A stretch of DNA of 64,000 nucleotides from Porphyromonas macacae DSM 20710 = JCM 13914 (GTDB lineage: Bacteria > Bacteroidota > Bacteroidia > Bacteroidales > Porphyromonadaceae). The notes below the pieces were generated by a model. That model did no database searches. It saw nothing but the letters and a program-made list of their open reading frames with translations, and was not told where the DNA came from. The translations under genes and the position numbers were made by a program. This document shows positions 52,173 to 64,000 of the stretch, one piece after another (within the stretch, counting starts at the first letter, position 1; each line of letters opens with the position of its first letter). The DNA is taken from positions 248,001 to 312,000 of the forward strand of contig NZ_KB904124.1 in the NCBI RefSeq assembly GCF_000379945.1. The letters are read 5' to 3'.

Positions 52173-52619
52173 TTATTTAATATCCCCTAACAGCTCTTCC
52201 ATAAATTTATTCAAGTCGCGGTTCAGGTCTTTCAGCAACGGTTCGTCCAGGATGATCAGATCATCGTCTAAGAATAGCAGTTGCTCGATGCTGTTCATTT
52301 CATCATCCACCAGCTCGACAGAAAGAGGCTTTAGAAAAAGCGGATTTTCCCAGAAACCTTTCTGTTCCAAAGTACTTACTGTTTCACGCACGGTTCTCTT
52401 CATCTCTGCCGTAGGCTCATTCGAAGGTTTTTCCGCCCAGTTGAACAGTGTGCAAGAGCCCAGCAATCTGTCCTGATCGTCATACAGATTGACCGCTCCG
52501 TTTTCAGGGTCTATCTGTACAAACAAGTCATGCATGGGCACAGCCAGATAGTCTTCTTTCGATTTGACGATTTCCTGAAACAAGTTTCGCAGCAGAGCGA
52601 TTTCTTTTTCGTTATTCAT
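52173..52619 (-). CDS. Conserved-looking hypothetical acidic protein
   Basis: 148 residues, no signal peptide or membrane segment. Rich in Asp, Glu and Leu, with a mixed strand-helix look: LAVPMHDLFVQIDPENGAVN then LYDDQDRLLGSCTLFNW in the first half, and EQLLFLDDDLIILDEPLLKD then LNRDLNKFMEELLGD at the end. I do not recognise a family. It lies 58 bases after valS and may be co-transcribed with it and the tRNA-Thr gene. Confidence 0.8.
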   Translation of the reverse strand: MNNEKEIALLRNLFQEIVKSKEDYLAVPMHDLFVQIDPENGAVNLYDDQDRLLGSCTLFNWAEKPSNEPTAEMKRTVRETVSTLEQKGFWENPLFLKPLSVELVDDEMNSIEQLLFLDDDLIILDEPLLKDLNRDLNKFMEELLGDIK

Positions 52620-52677
52620 TCCTGTTATTCTTAGATTGATGGTGTCTGTGTCGGTCGATATATTCTCTAATATACCG

Positions 52678-55305
52678 TTATTTCTGAATTAATTGCTCCA
52701 AAGCCTGACGAATTGTGGCGATGCGCAACTCGGCATCGGCTTCTTTTTTACGTTCCAGCTCCAGCACCCTGGCCGGAGCATTCTTTACAAAACCCTCATT
52801 GGCCAGTTTCTTTCTGACCGATTCAAGGAACTTTTGCTGATATGCCAGGTCTGCCTGCAATTTGGCGGTTTCCTCCTCCACATCGATATGTGCAGCCATG
52901 GGTACGCCGAACTCGTGAACGCCTACCATGAAGATAAAATCGCCATCCGCCTTGGTTGCCACACGGCGCAACTCGTTCAGATTACCCATTTTACAGAGAA
53001 CCGCATCGAACCGGGTTGTATAATCTTCGGGCATTTCCAATTGCAGCGGCTCTTTCTGAGGGATATTCTTACCGGCGCGTATATTGCGGATACCGGTGAT
53101 GACTTCCTGTATCTCGGCAAAGTCTTTCAGATAAACTTCATCTACCGGAGCAGCCTCTTTAATTTGCCGGTACATAATGGTTTTGCCGTCCTTGCGCTCC
53201 TTGATGTTTTGCCACAGTTCCTCGGTGATAAACGGCATAAACGGATGCAGAAGACAGAGCAATTCCTCAAAATATGCCAGTGCCTCGTTCAATGTTTTTC
53301 CATCGACCGGCATACCGTAAGCCGGCTTGATCAGCTCCAGATACCATGCTGAGAAATCATCCCAGAAAAGACGGTAAACAGCCATAAGCGCTTCGCTCAG
53401 TCTGTATTTGGAGAAGAGGTCTTCCACTTCGCTCTTGGCGGCATTCAATCGCATGCCGAACCAGTGGCTTGCTTCCGTTGCTGCGGCCGAAGGTTCGGCT
53501 GCCTCATCCACCTGCCAGCCTTTGAGCAGGCGGTAGGCATTCCATATTTTATTACAGAAATTACGTCCCTGTTCGCAGAGCTGCTCATCGAAAAGCAGAT
53601 CATTACCCGCCGGTGCTGCCATCATCATACCCATACGCACGCCATCGGCGCCGTATCTCTGCATCAACTCTATGGGATCGGGAGAATTGCCGAGACTTTT
53701 GGACATTTTTCTTCCCTGAGCATCGCGCACAATACCTGTCAGGTAAACATTGTTGAACGGCTTCTTGCCGCGGAATTCGTAACCCGCCATAATCATACGC
53801 GCCACCCAGAAGAAAAGAATGTCGGGGGCAGTGATCAGGTCACTCGTGGGATAATAGTAATCCAACTCCTTATTCTCTTTGTCCATCACGGGAGCAAATA
53901 CCGAGATCGGCCAGAGCCAACTGCTGAACCAGGTGTCCAAACTGTCTTCCTCCTGTCTCAGATCCGCTACGGACAATTCATCGTTACCCGACTGTTTTCG
54001 AGCCAAAGGAAGTGCTTCTTCGGCATTGCGTGCTACCACAAACGAACCATCGGGAAGGTAATAAGCCGGTATCCGGTGTCCCCACCAAAGCTGCCGGCTT
54101 ACGCACCAGTCTTTCACATTCTCCATCCAGTGACGGTAAATGTTTTTGAATTTCGCCGGGTGTAACTGTATTTCGTCCGACATAACGGCGTCCAGCGCCG
54201 GTTTTGCCAGTTCGCTCATTCTCAAGAACCATTGCATGGAAAGTTTGGGCTCGATAACGGCATTCGTACGCTCGCTGTGTCCCACTTTGTTTACATACGG
54301 CTCGGTACGTTCCAGAAGGCCGGCTTCCTGCAGGTCTTTTTCAATCCGTTTACGCACGTCGAACCGGTCCATACCTGCATAAACATCGCCATACTCGTTG
54401 AGTGTACCGTTGTCTTCAAAAATATCGATACTTTCCAACCGGTGCTTTTCACCCAGCATATAGTCGTTGGGGTCGTGGGCGGGGGTAACTTTGAGGCATC
54501 CCGTTCCGAACTCCAAGTCCACATACTCATCCTCGATAATCGGTACGGAGCGATTGACCAGAGGCACGATAACACGCTTGCCCCTGAGCCATTCGTAGCG
54601 TTTGTCTCCGGGATTGATACATACGGCCGTATCGCCCATAATCGTTTCAGGACGCGTGGTAGCCACTACGATGTATTTGCCGGCTTCACCCTCCACTTGA
54701 TAGCGGAGATAATACAGCTTACCGTTCGTCTCTTTGTACACCACCTCTTCGTCGCTAAGGGCAGTAAGCGCTTGCGGGTCCCAGTTAACCACGCGGATGC
54801 CACGGTAAATCAGTCCTTTGTTATACAGATCTATGAATACGTCAATAACGCTTTCGGAGCGCACCTCATCCATGGTAAAAGCCGTGCGTTCCCAGTCGCA
54901 TGAGGCGCCGAGGTGCTTAAGTTGCTCCAGAATAATACCGCCATGTTCTTCCGTCCACGCCCATGCATGTTTGAGAAACTCTTCACGGGTAAGGTCTTTT
55001 TTCCGAATGCCCTGCTCCGCCAGTTTGGCCACCACTTTGGCCTCGGTAGCGATGGAAGCATGGTCTGTGCCCGGCACCCAGCAGGCATTGAAACCTTTCA
55101 TGCGTGCCCTGCGCACCAGAATGTCCTGTATCGTGTTGTTGAGCATGTGCCCCATGTGCAATACACCGGTCACATTGGGCGGCGGTATAACGATGGTGTA
55201 CGGCTTGCGCTCATCGGGTTCGGAGTGAAAGAATCCATTCTCCATCCAGTATCGATACCATTTTCTCTCTACATCCTGCGGATTATATTTTCCGGAAAGT
55301 TCCAT
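52678..55305 (-). CDS. valS: Valyl-tRNA synthetase
   Basis: Class Ia synthetase that charges tRNA-Val. 875 residues, normal. It starts [20 protein letters not shown]. The HIGH motif is HMGH at 50-53 ([16 protein letters not shown]), and the KMSKS loop reads [14 protein letters not shown]. The editing domain carries [16 protein letters not shown]. The C-terminal 70 residues, starting near [17 protein letters not shown], form the coiled coil that holds the tRNA corner. The opposite strand holds several meaningless frames. Confidence 0.97.
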   Translation of the reverse strand: MELSGKYNPQDVERKWYRYWMENGFFHSEPDERKPYTIVIPPPNVTGVLHMGHMLNNTIQDILVRRARMKGFNACWVPGTDHASIATEAKVVAKLAEQGIRKKDLTREEFLKHAWAWTEEHGGIILEQLKHLGASCDWERTAFTMDEVRSESVIDVFIDLYNKGLIYRGIRVVNWDPQALTALSDEEVVYKETNGKLYYLRYQVEGEAGKYIVVATTRPETIMGDTAVCINPGDKRYEWLRGKRVIVPLVNRSVPIIEDEYVDLEFGTGCLKVTPAHDPNDYMLGEKHRLESIDIFEDNGTLNEYGDVYAGMDRFDVRKRIEKDLQEAGLLERTEPYVNKVGHSERTNAVIEPKLSMQWFLRMSELAKPALDAVMSDEIQLHPAKFKNIYRHWMENVKDWCVSRQLWWGHRIPAYYLPDGSFVVARNAEEALPLARKQSGNDELSVADLRQEEDSLDTWFSSWLWPISVFAPVMDKENKELDYYYPTSDLITAPDILFFWVARMIMAGYEFRGKKPFNNVYLTGIVRDAQGRKMSKSLGNSPDPIELMQRYGADGVRMGMMMAAPAGNDLLFDEQLCEQGRNFCNKIWNAYRLLKGWQVDEAAEPSAAATEASHWFGMRLNAAKSEVEDLFSKYRLSEALMAVYRLFWDDFSAWYLELIKPAYGMPVDGKTLNEALAYFEELLCLLHPFMPFITEELWQNIKERKDGKTIMYRQIKEAAPVDEVYLKDFAEIQEVITGIRNIRAGKNIPQKEPLQLEMPEDYTTRFDAVLCKMGNLNELRRVATKADGDFIFMVGVHEFGVPMAAHIDVEEETAKLQADLAYQQKFLESVRKKLANEGFVKNAPARVLELERKKEADAELRIATIRQALEQLIQK

Positions 55306-55584
55306 TTGTTGTCGTCTGCTTGTAATAACGTTATAACACAGGAGGTTCAGAAGCCTCTCTGTCTGATTGTTCGAGCCGGATAATCTACGGCTGCGAATTG
55401 ATTTGCAAATTTAGTAAATATTCTTATTTGCATTAGGATAAGAGGCTTACAAGCTTTTTCCGGCAGATTGTATGTCACTTTCACCCGACAGCTTGGCAAA
55501 ACATCTCCTCTACTCTACAAGAAGAATTTTGAACCATCAGGCAGGGAATTTTAAGCTCTTCCCCAAAAGAGGAAAAGAGTCGGC
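55306..55584. repeat. Gap between valS and eno with a copy of the intergenic repeat
   Basis: About 280 bases without a gene. AGAATTTTGAACCATCAGGC (55523-55542) continues as AGGGAATTTTAAGCTCTTCC and matches the unit at 39667-39714 with the same order of blocks. No TAnnTTTG box for valS was identified with confidence. Confidence 0.5.
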
Positions 55585-55619
55585 AAAAAAAGAGACAACC
55601 CATATCGGATTGTCTCTTT
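55585..55619 (-). terminator. Terminator of eno
   Basis: AAAGAGACAA (55589-55598) and TTGTCTCTTT (55610-55619) form a perfect 10-bp stem with an 11-base loop; on the minus strand T continue (seven T up to 55585). It lies 33 bases after the eno stop codon. Confidence 0.88.
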
Positions 55620-55651
55620 ACAGTCTGATGTCACCCCGCATCGGGGATACA

Positions 55652-56941
<1,290 letters not shown>

Positions 56942-56974
56942 TTACTATTTAAGAAGTTAAAGTTTTAACCTCCA

Positions 56975-56982
56975 CAAAGATA
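56975..56982 (-). promoter_or_regulatory. -7 box of eno
   Basis: Minus strand TATCTTTG, a full TAnnTTTG match, 42 bases before the ATG at 56932. Transcription would begin about 35 bases before the start codon. Confidence 0.6.
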
Positions 56983-57230
56983 AGAATTTTAATACCATAT
57001 AACCGCGAATATAAAATAACGGCATTAGAGTGCGGTTTCATCTTTCGTTGTGAAGTATGTATAAAATAATAGTACGATTGTTTTCATACGTATCGAAACA
57101 AAACCGGCTTGGCATCTCCACATACCGCTCTATACGCAAACAGCGGGCAAAATAGCTGCTTAACGGAAATAATTTGTTACTTTGCAACATTGCGTATTAC
57201 GGAGTATTTTTACCAAACAATACAGTTGCA

Positions 57231-57950
57231 ATGAACGAAGCTAAATACAAAAGAGTTTTACTGAAACTGAGCGGCGAGAGCCTGATGGGTGCCCAACAGT
57301 ACGGCATAGACCCTGCACGGCTCAACGACTATGCGGCAGACATCAAAACAGCCGCGGGCATGGGCATACAAATAGCCATCGTGATCGGTGGCGGTAATAT
57401 CTTCAGAGGTCTGAGCGGTGCCACAAAGGGTTTCGATCGTGTGAAAGGCGACCAGATGGGTATGTTGGCCACGGTAATCAACAGTCTTGCCTTAAGTTCG
57501 GCGTTGACGGCTGCGGGCGTAAAGGCAAGAGTGCTGACTGCTACGCGCATGGAGCCTATCGGCGAATACTACAATAAATGGCGTGCCATCGAATTGATGG
57601 AGCAAGGTGAAGTGGTTATCCTTTCGGGCGGCACGGGCAACCCTTATTTTACCACCGACACCGGCAGCTCGCTCAGAGGTATCGAAGTGGAAGCCGACGT
57701 CATGCTTAAGGGCACGCGTGTGGACGGTATTTATACGGCCGACCCCGAGAAAGACCCTGCGGCTACGAAATTCGATAAAATCACCTACGACGAGATTTAC
57801 CGCAGAGGACTCAAGGTCATGGACCTTACGGCTACAACCATGTGTATGGAAAACAACCTGCCCATCGTGGTGTTCGACATGGATACGCCCGGCAACCTGT
57901 TGAAAGTTCTGCGCGGAGAACCCATCGGCACTTATGTTTCAAATGAATAA
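57231..57950 (+). CDS. pyrH: UMP kinase
   Basis: Makes UDP from UMP; an amino-acid-kinase-fold enzyme. 239 residues from the ATG at 57231 (NEAKYKRVLLKLSGESLMG); the frame from 57174 lacks family similarity upstream. The key glycine loops are KLSGESLMG and IVIGGGNIFRG, with VKGDQMGMLATVINSLAL and LSGGTGNPYFTTDT. It is followed by frr, the usual partner, 28 bases on. Confidence 0.97.
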   Translation: MNEAKYKRVLLKLSGESLMGAQQYGIDPARLNDYAADIKTAAGMGIQIAIVIGGGNIFRGLSGATKGFDRVKGDQMGMLATVINSLALSSALTAAGVKARVLTATRMEPIGEYYNKWRAIELMEQGEVVILSGGTGNPYFTTDTGSSLRGIEVEADVMLKGTRVDGIYTADPEKDPAATKFDKITYDEIYRRGLKVMDLTATTMCMENNLPIVVFDMDTPGNLLKVLRGEPIGTYVSNE

Positions 57951-57978
57951 CGAATAAAATTGCATAATAAATTATACT

Positions 57979-58542
57979 ATGATCGACTTGAATATTTTTG
58001 TGGATGATGCCCGTGAAAACATGGAGCGCGCCGTAGAGCACCTTACCGAACAGTTGTCCCGAGTCAGAGCCGGCAAAGCCAATCCGAAGATTCTGGACGG
58101 TATCTTTGTGGAGTATTACGGCAACAATACGCCCCTGAATCAGGTGGCTACCGTAACCACACCCGATGCACGCACCATCGTGGTGGCTCCATGGGAAAAG
58201 AATCTGCTCAAAGAAATAGAGAAAGCCATTATCAACTCTCCCGTAGGTATTACACCGGAAAACAACGGAGAGGTCATTCGTTTGGGTATTCCTCCGCTGA
58301 CCGAAGACAGACGGCGCGACCTGGTAAAACAGGTAAAGAGCGATGCCGAAGATGCCAAAATCAGTGTACGCAATGCACGACGCGACGCCATAGAAGCCGT
58401 GCGCAAAAGTATCAAAACCGACTCTGTGCCGGAAGATGCAGCTAAAGATACGGAAGCGAAAATACAAACCGTGCACGATAAGTATATCAAACGTATCGAA
58501 GAGGTTTTCGGCGATAAGGAAAAGGAAATCATGACCGTGTGA
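57979..58542 (+). CDS. frr: Ribosome recycling factor
   Basis: Splits the post-termination ribosome with EF-G. 187 residues, normal. [38 protein letters not shown] and the hinge region [18 protein letters not shown] are typical. Its stop codon overlaps the GTG start of rsgA by four bases. Confidence 0.97.
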   Translation: MIDLNIFVDDARENMERAVEHLTEQLSRVRAGKANPKILDGIFVEYYGNNTPLNQVATVTTPDARTIVVAPWEKNLLKEIEKAIINSPVGITPENNGEVIRLGIPPLTEDRRRDLVKQVKSDAEDAKISVRNARRDAIEAVRKSIKTDSVPEDAAKDTEAKIQTVHDKYIKRIEEVFGDKEKEIMTV

Positions 58543-59495
58543 AAAAGCTGGAAGGGCTGGTCACGCACAACACCGGCAGTCACTACCGCGTATTGTGCGA
58601 CGACGGCAAGGAACGTCTCTGTTTGATAAAAGGCAACCTTCGCCTGCGCGGTATCCGCTCCACCAACCCGGTGGCGGTGGGCGATCGTGTACAGGTGGAG
58701 GTGATGAGTGTCGACGGAGATAACCCGGATTATATCCGAGAAATCTTACCGCGACGCAACTATATCATACGGCGTGCCAGCAACCTCTCCAAAGAATCAC
58801 ATATTCTGGGTGCCAACTTAGACCGCACCCTTCTGGTATGCACCGTGGTACAGCCGCAAACCAGCACCACATTCATAGACCGTTATTTAGCCACGGCAGA
58901 GGCTTACCGCGTACCTGCCGCTTTGGTGTGGAACAAAACAGACCTTTACGTCCCGAAGGAACTGGAGGAACTGGAGTTTCTCTGTGCCATGTACCGTTAT
59001 ATCGGTTATCCCTGTTATTGCGTTTCGGCCGAAACAGGCGAAGGCGTCGAAGCCCTGTCGACCGATCTGGCAGGGCAGACAACTTTACTGGCAGGACACA
59101 GCGGCGTAGGGAAAAGCTCGCTGATTAACCGGCTGGTTCCGGGTATAAACCTGCGCACAGCGGAAATCAGCGATGCACACCGTACCGGCATGCACACCAC
59201 CACCTTTTCGCAGATGATTGCTTTGCCCGGTTCTGCAGGAGGATATCTTATCGACACACCGGGAGTCAAGGGATTCGGTACCATAGACATGGCTCCCGAA
59301 GAGGTCGGACACTACTTCCCCGAAATATTCAGGGAATCGGCGCACTGCCGGTTCAATAATTGCAGTCATACGCATGAACCCGGCTGTGCTGTGCTGGCTG
59401 CTTTGGAAGAAGGACGCATACCCCAAAGCCGGTATACGAGCTATCTGGGGATTATGGAAGACAAAGACGAAACGAAATACAGGCAGGACCATTGA
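58539..59495 (+). CDS. rsgA: Ribosome small-subunit biogenesis GTPase RsgA (YjeQ)
   Basis: Checks late 30S assembly. 318 residues, starting with GTG at 58539, overlapping frr (GTGA). OB-fold domain 1-70, circularly permuted GTPase: NKTD motif (VWNKTDLY) comes before the P-loop [14 protein letters not shown] and DTPGVKGFG. The zinc finger near the C-terminus is [14 protein letters not shown]. Translation is probably coupled to frr. Confidence 0.96.
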   Translation: MKKLEGLVTHNTGSHYRVLCDDGKERLCLIKGNLRLRGIRSTNPVAVGDRVQVEVMSVDGDNPDYIREILPRRNYIIRRASNLSKESHILGANLDRTLLVCTVVQPQTSTTFIDRYLATAEAYRVPAALVWNKTDLYVPKELEELEFLCAMYRYIGYPCYCVSAETGEGVEALSTDLAGQTTLLAGHSGVGKSSLINRLVPGINLRTAEISDAHRTGMHTTTFSQMIALPGSAGGYLIDTPGVKGFGTIDMAPEEVGHYFPEIFRESAHCRFNNCSHTHEPGCAVLAALEEGRIPQSRYTSYLGIMEDKDETKYRQDH

Positions 59496-59562
59496 CGGGT
59501 TACCCTGCACCTGTGTTCAACCGGGTACAGAAATCCTTTTCATCTCTTAAACATTTCCGATC

Positions 59563-60159
59563 ATGATTGCCTATCTTAAAGGAACATTTACCGAAATTAC
59601 CCCTACATCGATGATTGTAGAATGTGCCGGCGTAGGTTACGAAGTGAACATTTCGCTCAATACTTATACAGCATTGCAGTCTGAAAAAGAGGGACGCGTG
59701 CTGACTACCGAAATAATCCGTGAGGATGCCCATCTTCTCTATGGCTTTGCCACGCATGCCGAGCAGATTCTTTTTGTCAAGCTGACTTCTGTGTCGGGCG
59801 TGGGACCCAATACGGCGCGCGTCATCCTCAGTTCGTATGCGCCGAATGAGCTGACGCAAATTATCGAGACGGGACAGACGGATGCCCTGAAAGCGGTAAA
59901 AGGAATCGGACTCAAAACAGCACAGCGTATTCTGGTGGATCTGAAAGGCAAACTTACACTGACGGAAGAGATGGCTCCGTCCGGTTCGGGCGCCGGCATC
60001 AATATGCCCGACGCACATGCAGCCGAAGAGGCCATTAGCGCTCTGAAAATGCTGGGGTTTGCCGATGCTCCTGTTCGAAAGGCGGTAAAAACCATCCTGA
60101 TGCGCGAGCCCTCTGCTCCGGTCGAAGACATCATCAAGCAAGCTCTTAGAATGTTGTAG
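59563..60159 (+). CDS. ruvA: Holliday junction branch-migration protein RuvA
   Basis: Tetramer that binds four-way junctions and loads the RuvB motor. 198 residues, normal. [20 protein letters not shown] is the OB domain, the two helix-hairpin-helix motifs lie in [18 protein letters not shown] and [17 protein letters not shown], and domain III reads [20 protein letters not shown]. It is followed 57 bases later by sprA, an order I recall from several Bacteroidales. Confidence 0.97.
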   Translation: MIAYLKGTFTEITPTSMIVECAGVGYEVNISLNTYTALQSEKEGRVLTTEIIREDAHLLYGFATHAEQILFVKLTSVSGVGPNTARVILSSYAPNELTQIIETGQTDALKAVKGIGLKTAQRILVDLKGKLTLTEEMAPSGSGAGINMPDAHAAEEAISALKMLGFADAPVRKAVKTILMREPSAPVEDIIKQALRML

Positions 60160-60216
60160 TCATATTCGTTTCGCCTGTTGCACGATTATCCGTTAATGTA
60201 TTAAACTCCCTGCCGG

Positions 60217-63200
60217 ATGATGGCCTGTCTCCGTTCGCTATACAAAGTGGTACTGTGGTGCCTGCTCGTCGGCGGAGTGAGTTGCGGCCTGCTTACGGCA
60301 CAGGACAGCCTTCCGCGGCGGCGTTATACTTCGACCTTTGTTTACGATGCACCGAACAACCGGTATCTTCTTATTACTTATCTGTACGGGCAACCTGTAG
60401 GCAGCCCTGTTGTTTTTACGCCCGAACAGTATCGCCGGTATATGCAAGCCCGAGACGGCGGGGCATTGCCTGTGCCGGATCTTCTATCAGGGGAATCGTC
60501 AAAAAGAACGGAACAACCGAAAAGCATGCTGCAATTCGGTGCCGTTAACATGAATGTCAACGGCTATGCCGAGTTATCGGCCGGAGCGCACCGTACCCGT
60601 ACGGACAACCCCACTCTGCACGAACGGGATCGCAGTCACCGCTATCCGGACTTAAACCAGAACATCCATCTTTCTCTCAACGGTTCTGTGGGAGAGCGTC
60701 TAATCTTCGGGCTCGATTATAATACCGATGCTCCGTTCAAACAGGACGCACGACGCTTACGTCTGGCGTACAAAGGCACCGAAGATGAGATCCTGCAATC
60801 CGTGGAGTTCGGCAATGTAAACCTGCTTCCCCGCAATTCGCTGATTCAAAGCGGCGGAGGACTTTTCGGCATTTACGGACAGATGCAGTTCGGCAAGTTG
60901 CGGGTGGATATGGTGGCGAGCCGTCAGCGAACGACGGTCAAACGTTATTCGGCTCCCCGCGGCAAGTCCGTAACTCCTTTTGAAATCAGTGCAGACCGCT
61001 ACGACGAACGGCGACACTTCTTTTTAGCTCCTTTTTTTTATCACCGCTTCGATGAGGCAATGGCTTCCTTGCCGGTTGTCAACAGCGGTATCCACATAGA
61101 CCGGATAGAGGTTTGGATAACCAACCGACGAGGCGTTTACGACGGTGCACGCAATATCGTGGCCATAGACAATCTGGCCGATCCGATCAATGTCGAACAG
61201 ATTCCGCCTGCCAATAACGAGGGCGAACTGTATGCCATGTTGAGCGCCAATCCGGCCGTTCGCAATCTCCATCAGGTCGACGGTATTCTCTCCCCCACAC
61301 ATCAGCTGCATCACAGCTACGAAAGGCTCGAAAGCGCACGAAAACTGGAGCCGCAAGAGTACACCCTGCACCCCGCATTGGGATATATCTCCCTGCACAG
61401 AAAACTGGAAGCCGGCGATGTGCTGGCCGTGGCCTTTCAATACACCTATAAGGGAAAGACCTACCGGGTGGGTGAGTTCACTGCAGACCGACCGGGAGGA
61501 GCAGCCGACAATCTGATTCTCAAACTGATTAAAAGTTCGTCCTCCTCGCCCATCGACAAGGTATGGCCGCTGATGATGAAAAATGTTTACCGCATTGCTT
61601 CCGGTATTACGCTCGAACCTAAAGATTTTAAGCTGGAGATTGTGGGGCGTACAGACTCTACGGGCATTTATCTGCCCTACTTCGATGTGCAGTCCAAACG
61701 CGAAGAGAGCATCCTCCGTCTTTTGGGATTCGACCGTTTGAACGAACGACACGAACCGCACCCCGACGGTCGTTTCGATTTTGTGGAGGGATATACGGTC
61801 GACAGCCATTTGGGTACAGTTATATTCCCTTCTGTGGAACCATTCAGAATATCCGTAAAGAAAGCTCTGGGAGCAGATGCCGGACTCTATGTTTTCGATG
61901 CCCTTTACGATTCCACACGAGTAGCAGCCACACAACGCACCGAGTACAACCGCTTCCTTATCCGCGGAAGTTACGCAGGCGGAAGCAGTACGGACGACAC
62001 AGGGACCGGACGGGTACGTCCGGGTTCCGTACAGGTTACCGCAGGCGGGGTCACTCTTGCCGAACATATAGACTATGAAGTGGACTATGCCACCGGAGCC
62101 GTACGTATCATCAACGAAGAGATTTTAGCTTCCGGGGTGCCGGTGGATATCCGCTATGAAGACCAGGGAACAGATCTGATACAGCGCAGGTCTGTTTTCG
62201 GAGTCGATCTCAATTATGCCTTCAATCCCGAACTGAATATCGGAGCTACACTCATGCACCTGAGAGAAACGCCTCTGGATGCCAAAATGGCTTTCGGACT
62301 CGAATCCATGCGCAATACACTCTGGGGTGTAAATCTGAACTGGCGAAAAAAGAGTACGAAGCTGACCGAATGGCTGGATGCCCTGCCTGCCGTAAAAGCC
62401 TCCGAACCGTCTCATATCTCCTTCGATGCCGAATTTGCCCATCTTATTCCTGGGCGCTATAAAAGCCGTTATGCAGGCGATTACAGCTATATCGACGACT
62501 TTGAATCCGCACGCAGTTATGATGATTTGCTCAACGCCTATTCCTGGAGTCTCTCCGCCACTCCGTGGGGAGTGCCCGGAGATGAGCTGGGAAACGAAGC
62601 CCGTCTATCCGGAGACATCCGTTACGGCATGCACCGGGCTTTGCTTTCGTGGTACCATATCGACCCGTTGTTCATGCGCCCCGATGCCCGATATATGCCG
62701 GCTTACCTGCGTGCCGACCCCAATCTGCTGAGCAATCATTACAGCCGTTCGGTAGAGGTGCATGAGCTGTTCCCTTTCCGGGATTTCTCTCTTTCCGCCA
62801 TGAGCTATCTGCGCACGCTGAATGTCAGCTATTACCCCGAAGAGCGCGGTCCGTACAATCTGTCCACCGACAACCTGCTACCCGACGGACGTCTATCCGA
62901 ACCTCAAAAAAACTGGGGCGGCATGATGCGTGCACTCAATCAGACCGACTTCGAGGAGGCAAATATCGCTTATGTGGAATTCTGGCTGCTCGATCCGTTC
63001 ATCTATCATCCGCAGTCTAAAGGTGGCAACCTCTGTTTACATTTGGGCGATGTCTCCGAAGATGTACTCCGGGACGGAAGAAAGTTTTTTGAAAACGGCA
63101 TGCCTGTGAACGATACGTCCGGAGCCACGGAACAGACCGTCTGGGGCAAGGTACCCGCTGTGCAGCCCGTATCCTCCGGGTTCGACAATACCGGTACGGG

Positions 63201-64000
63201 GCTAAGCCGGCAAGATGTCGGGCTGAACGGATTAAGTTCGGAAGAAGAAAAGCAAACACCGGTCTATGCCGATTACCTGAGCCGCCTGCACCGTATCGTC
63301 AGCCGGGAACAGATCGACCGCTGGGTGCAGTTGCCGGTAAGCCCTCTGACAGACCCCGCAGGCGACGACTTCGTTCATAGCCGGGACGAACGTTACGATC
63401 GCCTGCAGGCTTCCGTAACGGAGCGTTACAAATACTACAACGGCACGGAGGGCAACACGGCACGGAAAGCCGAGACCTCCACCGGAGAAACGGCCGCCCG
63501 CCTGTTACCCGATACAGAGGATGTAAACGGAGACAATACACTCACAGACCGGGAGCAGTATTACGAATATCGCATCGAATTGAAACCGTCTTATATGAAA
63601 CCGGGACAAAACTTCATAGCCGACAGCCGTACGGCCTCGGTCAGCCTGCCCAACGGAAAAACCGAAACGGTTACGTGGTATCTCTTCAAAATTCCCATTC
63701 GCGACTACACCGCACAGGTGGGGAACATGCGCGATTTCCGTTCTATCCGTTTTGCCCGCCTGTGCCTTCGTAATTTCGAGGAAGAAGTGCACCTGCGGTT
63801 CGGCACATTCAGGCTGGTGCGTGGCAGTTGGCGCCCGTACGAACAGCCTTTGAACGCTCCGGAAACATCCCCCGTAACGGATGCACGAATCACGGTCGGC
63901 ACGGTCAATCTGGAAGAAAACGGCGACCGCACCCCGGTCAACTATGTATTACCTCCGGGCGTAACGCAGAGTATAGACCGTTCCGGCCTCAATCCCTCAC
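60217..64000 (+). CDS. sprA: SprA/Sov outer-membrane channel of the type IX secretion system, N-terminal part
   Basis: At least 1261 codons are open to the window edge; full proteins have about 2400 residues. Start ATG at 60217, with a second in-frame ATG at 60220. A signal peptide-like segment KVVLWCLLVGGVSCGLLTAQ is followed by the early motif RYLLITYLYGQPVGSPVVFT. I checked the frame at several points, and no stop was met: SprA_N-like parts include NLNQNIHLSLNGSVGE-like, FGNVNLLPRNSLIQSGGGLF, YSYIDDFESARSYDDLLNAY and GGNLCLHLGDVSEDVLRDG. SprA forms the giant channel of the type IX system that exports CTD-tagged proteins. Confidence 0.93.
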   Translation, partial: MMACLRSLYKVVLWCLLVGGVSCGLLTAQDSLPRRRYTSTFVYDAPNNRYLLITYLYGQPVGSPVVFTPEQYRRYMQARDGGALPVPDLLSGESSKRTEQPKSMLQFGAVNMNVNGYAELSAGAHRTRTDNPTLHERDRSHRYPDLNQNIHLSLNGSVGERLIFGLDYNTDAPFKQDARRLRLAYKGTEDEILQSVEFGNVNLLPRNSLIQSGGGLFGIYGQMQFGKLRVDMVASRQRTTVKRYSAPRGKSVTPFEISADRYDERRHFFLAPFFYHRFDEAMASLPVVNSGIHIDRIEVWITNRRGVYDGARNIVAIDNLADPINVEQIPPANNEGELYAMLSANPAVRNLHQVDGILSPTHQLHHSYERLESARKLEPQEYTLHPALGYISLHRKLEAGDVLAVAFQYTYKGKTYRVGEFTADRPGGAADNLILKLIKSSSSSPIDKVWPLMMKNVYRIASGITLEPKDFKLEIVGRTDSTGIYLPYFDVQSKREESILRLLGFDRLNERHEPHPDGRFDFVEGYTVDSHLGTVIFPSVEPFRISVKKALGADAGLYVFDALYDSTRVAATQRTEYNRFLIRGSYAGGSSTDDTGTGRVRPGSVQVTAGGVTLAEHIDYEVDYATGAVRIINEEILASGVPVDIRYEDQGTDLIQRRSVFGVDLNYAFNPELNIGATLMHLRETPLDAKMAFGLESMRNTLWGVNLNWRKKSTKLTEWLDALPAVKASEPSHISFDAEFAHLIPGRYKSRYAGDYSYIDDFESARSYDDLLNAYSWSLSATPWGVPGDELGNEARLSGDIRYGMHRALLSWYHIDPLFMRPDARYMPAYLRADPNLLSNHYSRSVEVHELFPFRDFSLSAMSYLRTLNVSYYPEERGPYNLSTDNLLPDGRLSEPQKNWGGMMRALNQTDFEEANIAYVEFWLLDPFIYHPQSKGGNLCLHLGDVSEDVLRDGRKFFENGMPVNDTSGATEQTVWGKVPAVQPVSSGFDNTGTGLSRQDVGLNGLSSEEEKQTPVYADYLSRLHRIVSREQIDRWVQLPVSPLTDPAGDDFVHSRDERYDRLQASVTERYKYYNGTEGNTARKAETSTGETAARLLPDTEDVNGDNTLTDREQYYEYRIELKPSYMKPGQNFIADSRTASVSLPNGKTETVTWYLFKIPIRDYTAQVGNMRDFRSIRFARLCLRNFEEEVHLRFGTFRLVRGSWRPYEQPLNAPETSPVTDARITVGTVNLEENGDRTPVNYVLPPGVTQSIDRSGLNPS

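Noticed and set aside
59497-59530. ACCC and GGGT near the ruvA start, as a further LuxR-type site
   Set aside because: The half-sites are in the wrong order and about 20 bases apart, not ACCC-N4-GGGT, and no GAAnTTTG box follows at 36 bases.
61024-62067. 347-codon minus-strand frame inside sprA
   Set aside because: The + strand encodes continuous SprA sequence here; the antisense frame is a by-product of codon use.

Overview
This window is a piece of a Bacteroidales (phylum Bacteroidota) chromosome. The evidence is the str/S10/spc/alpha ribosomal gene order without adk or tuf inside it, repeated TAnnTTTG -7 promoter boxes, near-absence of Shine-Dalgarno sequences, the DUF4248/HU-like/amidase cassette, a GG-leader peptide of the type found in this phylum, and the start of sprA, the outer-membrane channel gene of the type IX secretion system. 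I cannot name the genus.

Layout. (1) 1-16.3 kb: the 3' part of fusA, then rpsJ to rplQ, all on +, including secY, map, infA and rpoA, closed by a strong terminator. (2) 16.3-22.8 kb: a DUF2023 gene on +, then on - an exported M16 zinc peptidase, rpsP, and a small cassette (DUF4248, two-TM holin-like protein, amidase, HU-like protein). (3) 23.3-26.4 kb: a regulatory and acyl-metabolism locus with a ThiF/E1-like enzyme, a LuxR-type regulator, an N-acyltransferase resembling LuxI/FeeM proteins, and the C-terminal half of a ketoacyl-ACP synthase III. (4) 26.5-38.1 kb: an AT-rich class I lanthipeptide gene cluster with an outer-membrane beta-barrel protein, a LanFE-like ABC pair, an 82-residue GG-leader precursor with seven cysteines, LanC, a LanB split into two genes, a C39-peptidase ABC exporter and a short HlyD-like protein. 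(5) 38.4-47.7 kb: ferrochelatase, an FtsX-type permease divergent from an NtrC-class response regulator and histidine kinase, a PlsC-like acyltransferase, a CDP-alcohol phosphotransferase and a GtrA protein. (6) 47.8-51.9 kb: a selenium operon (mnmH, yedF, a cysteine-desulfurase-like enzyme, a DUF3343 Se/S carrier, selD). (7) 52.0-64.0 kb: tRNA-Thr(CGU), a hypothetical gene, valS and eno on -, then pyrH, frr, rsgA, ruvA and the 5' part of sprA on +.

Main discovery. Around the LuxR gene I found one repeated control module: a 12-bp palindrome ACCC-N4-GGGT followed by ATTG, then a -7-like box GAAnTTTG whose first base lies exactly 36 bases after the first base of the palindrome. It stands before the ThiF gene (23302), before the acyltransferase gene (24998), and, with a one-base-changed box, inside the 3' end of the acyltransferase gene (25766). 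At the last two places an inverted copy of the palindrome lies exactly 38 bases upstream. The third module is the first recognisable promoter-like element upstream of the beta-barrel, ABC and lanthipeptide precursor genes, which all follow on + with short gaps. I infer that the LuxR-type protein controls an acylated-metabolite locus and, after insertion of the AT-rich cassette and loss of the front half of the KAS III gene, probably the lanthipeptide genes too.

Limits: families were recognised by eye from protein sequence, and no database search or structure prediction was run. G+C values quoted are hand counts of single 60-base lines.
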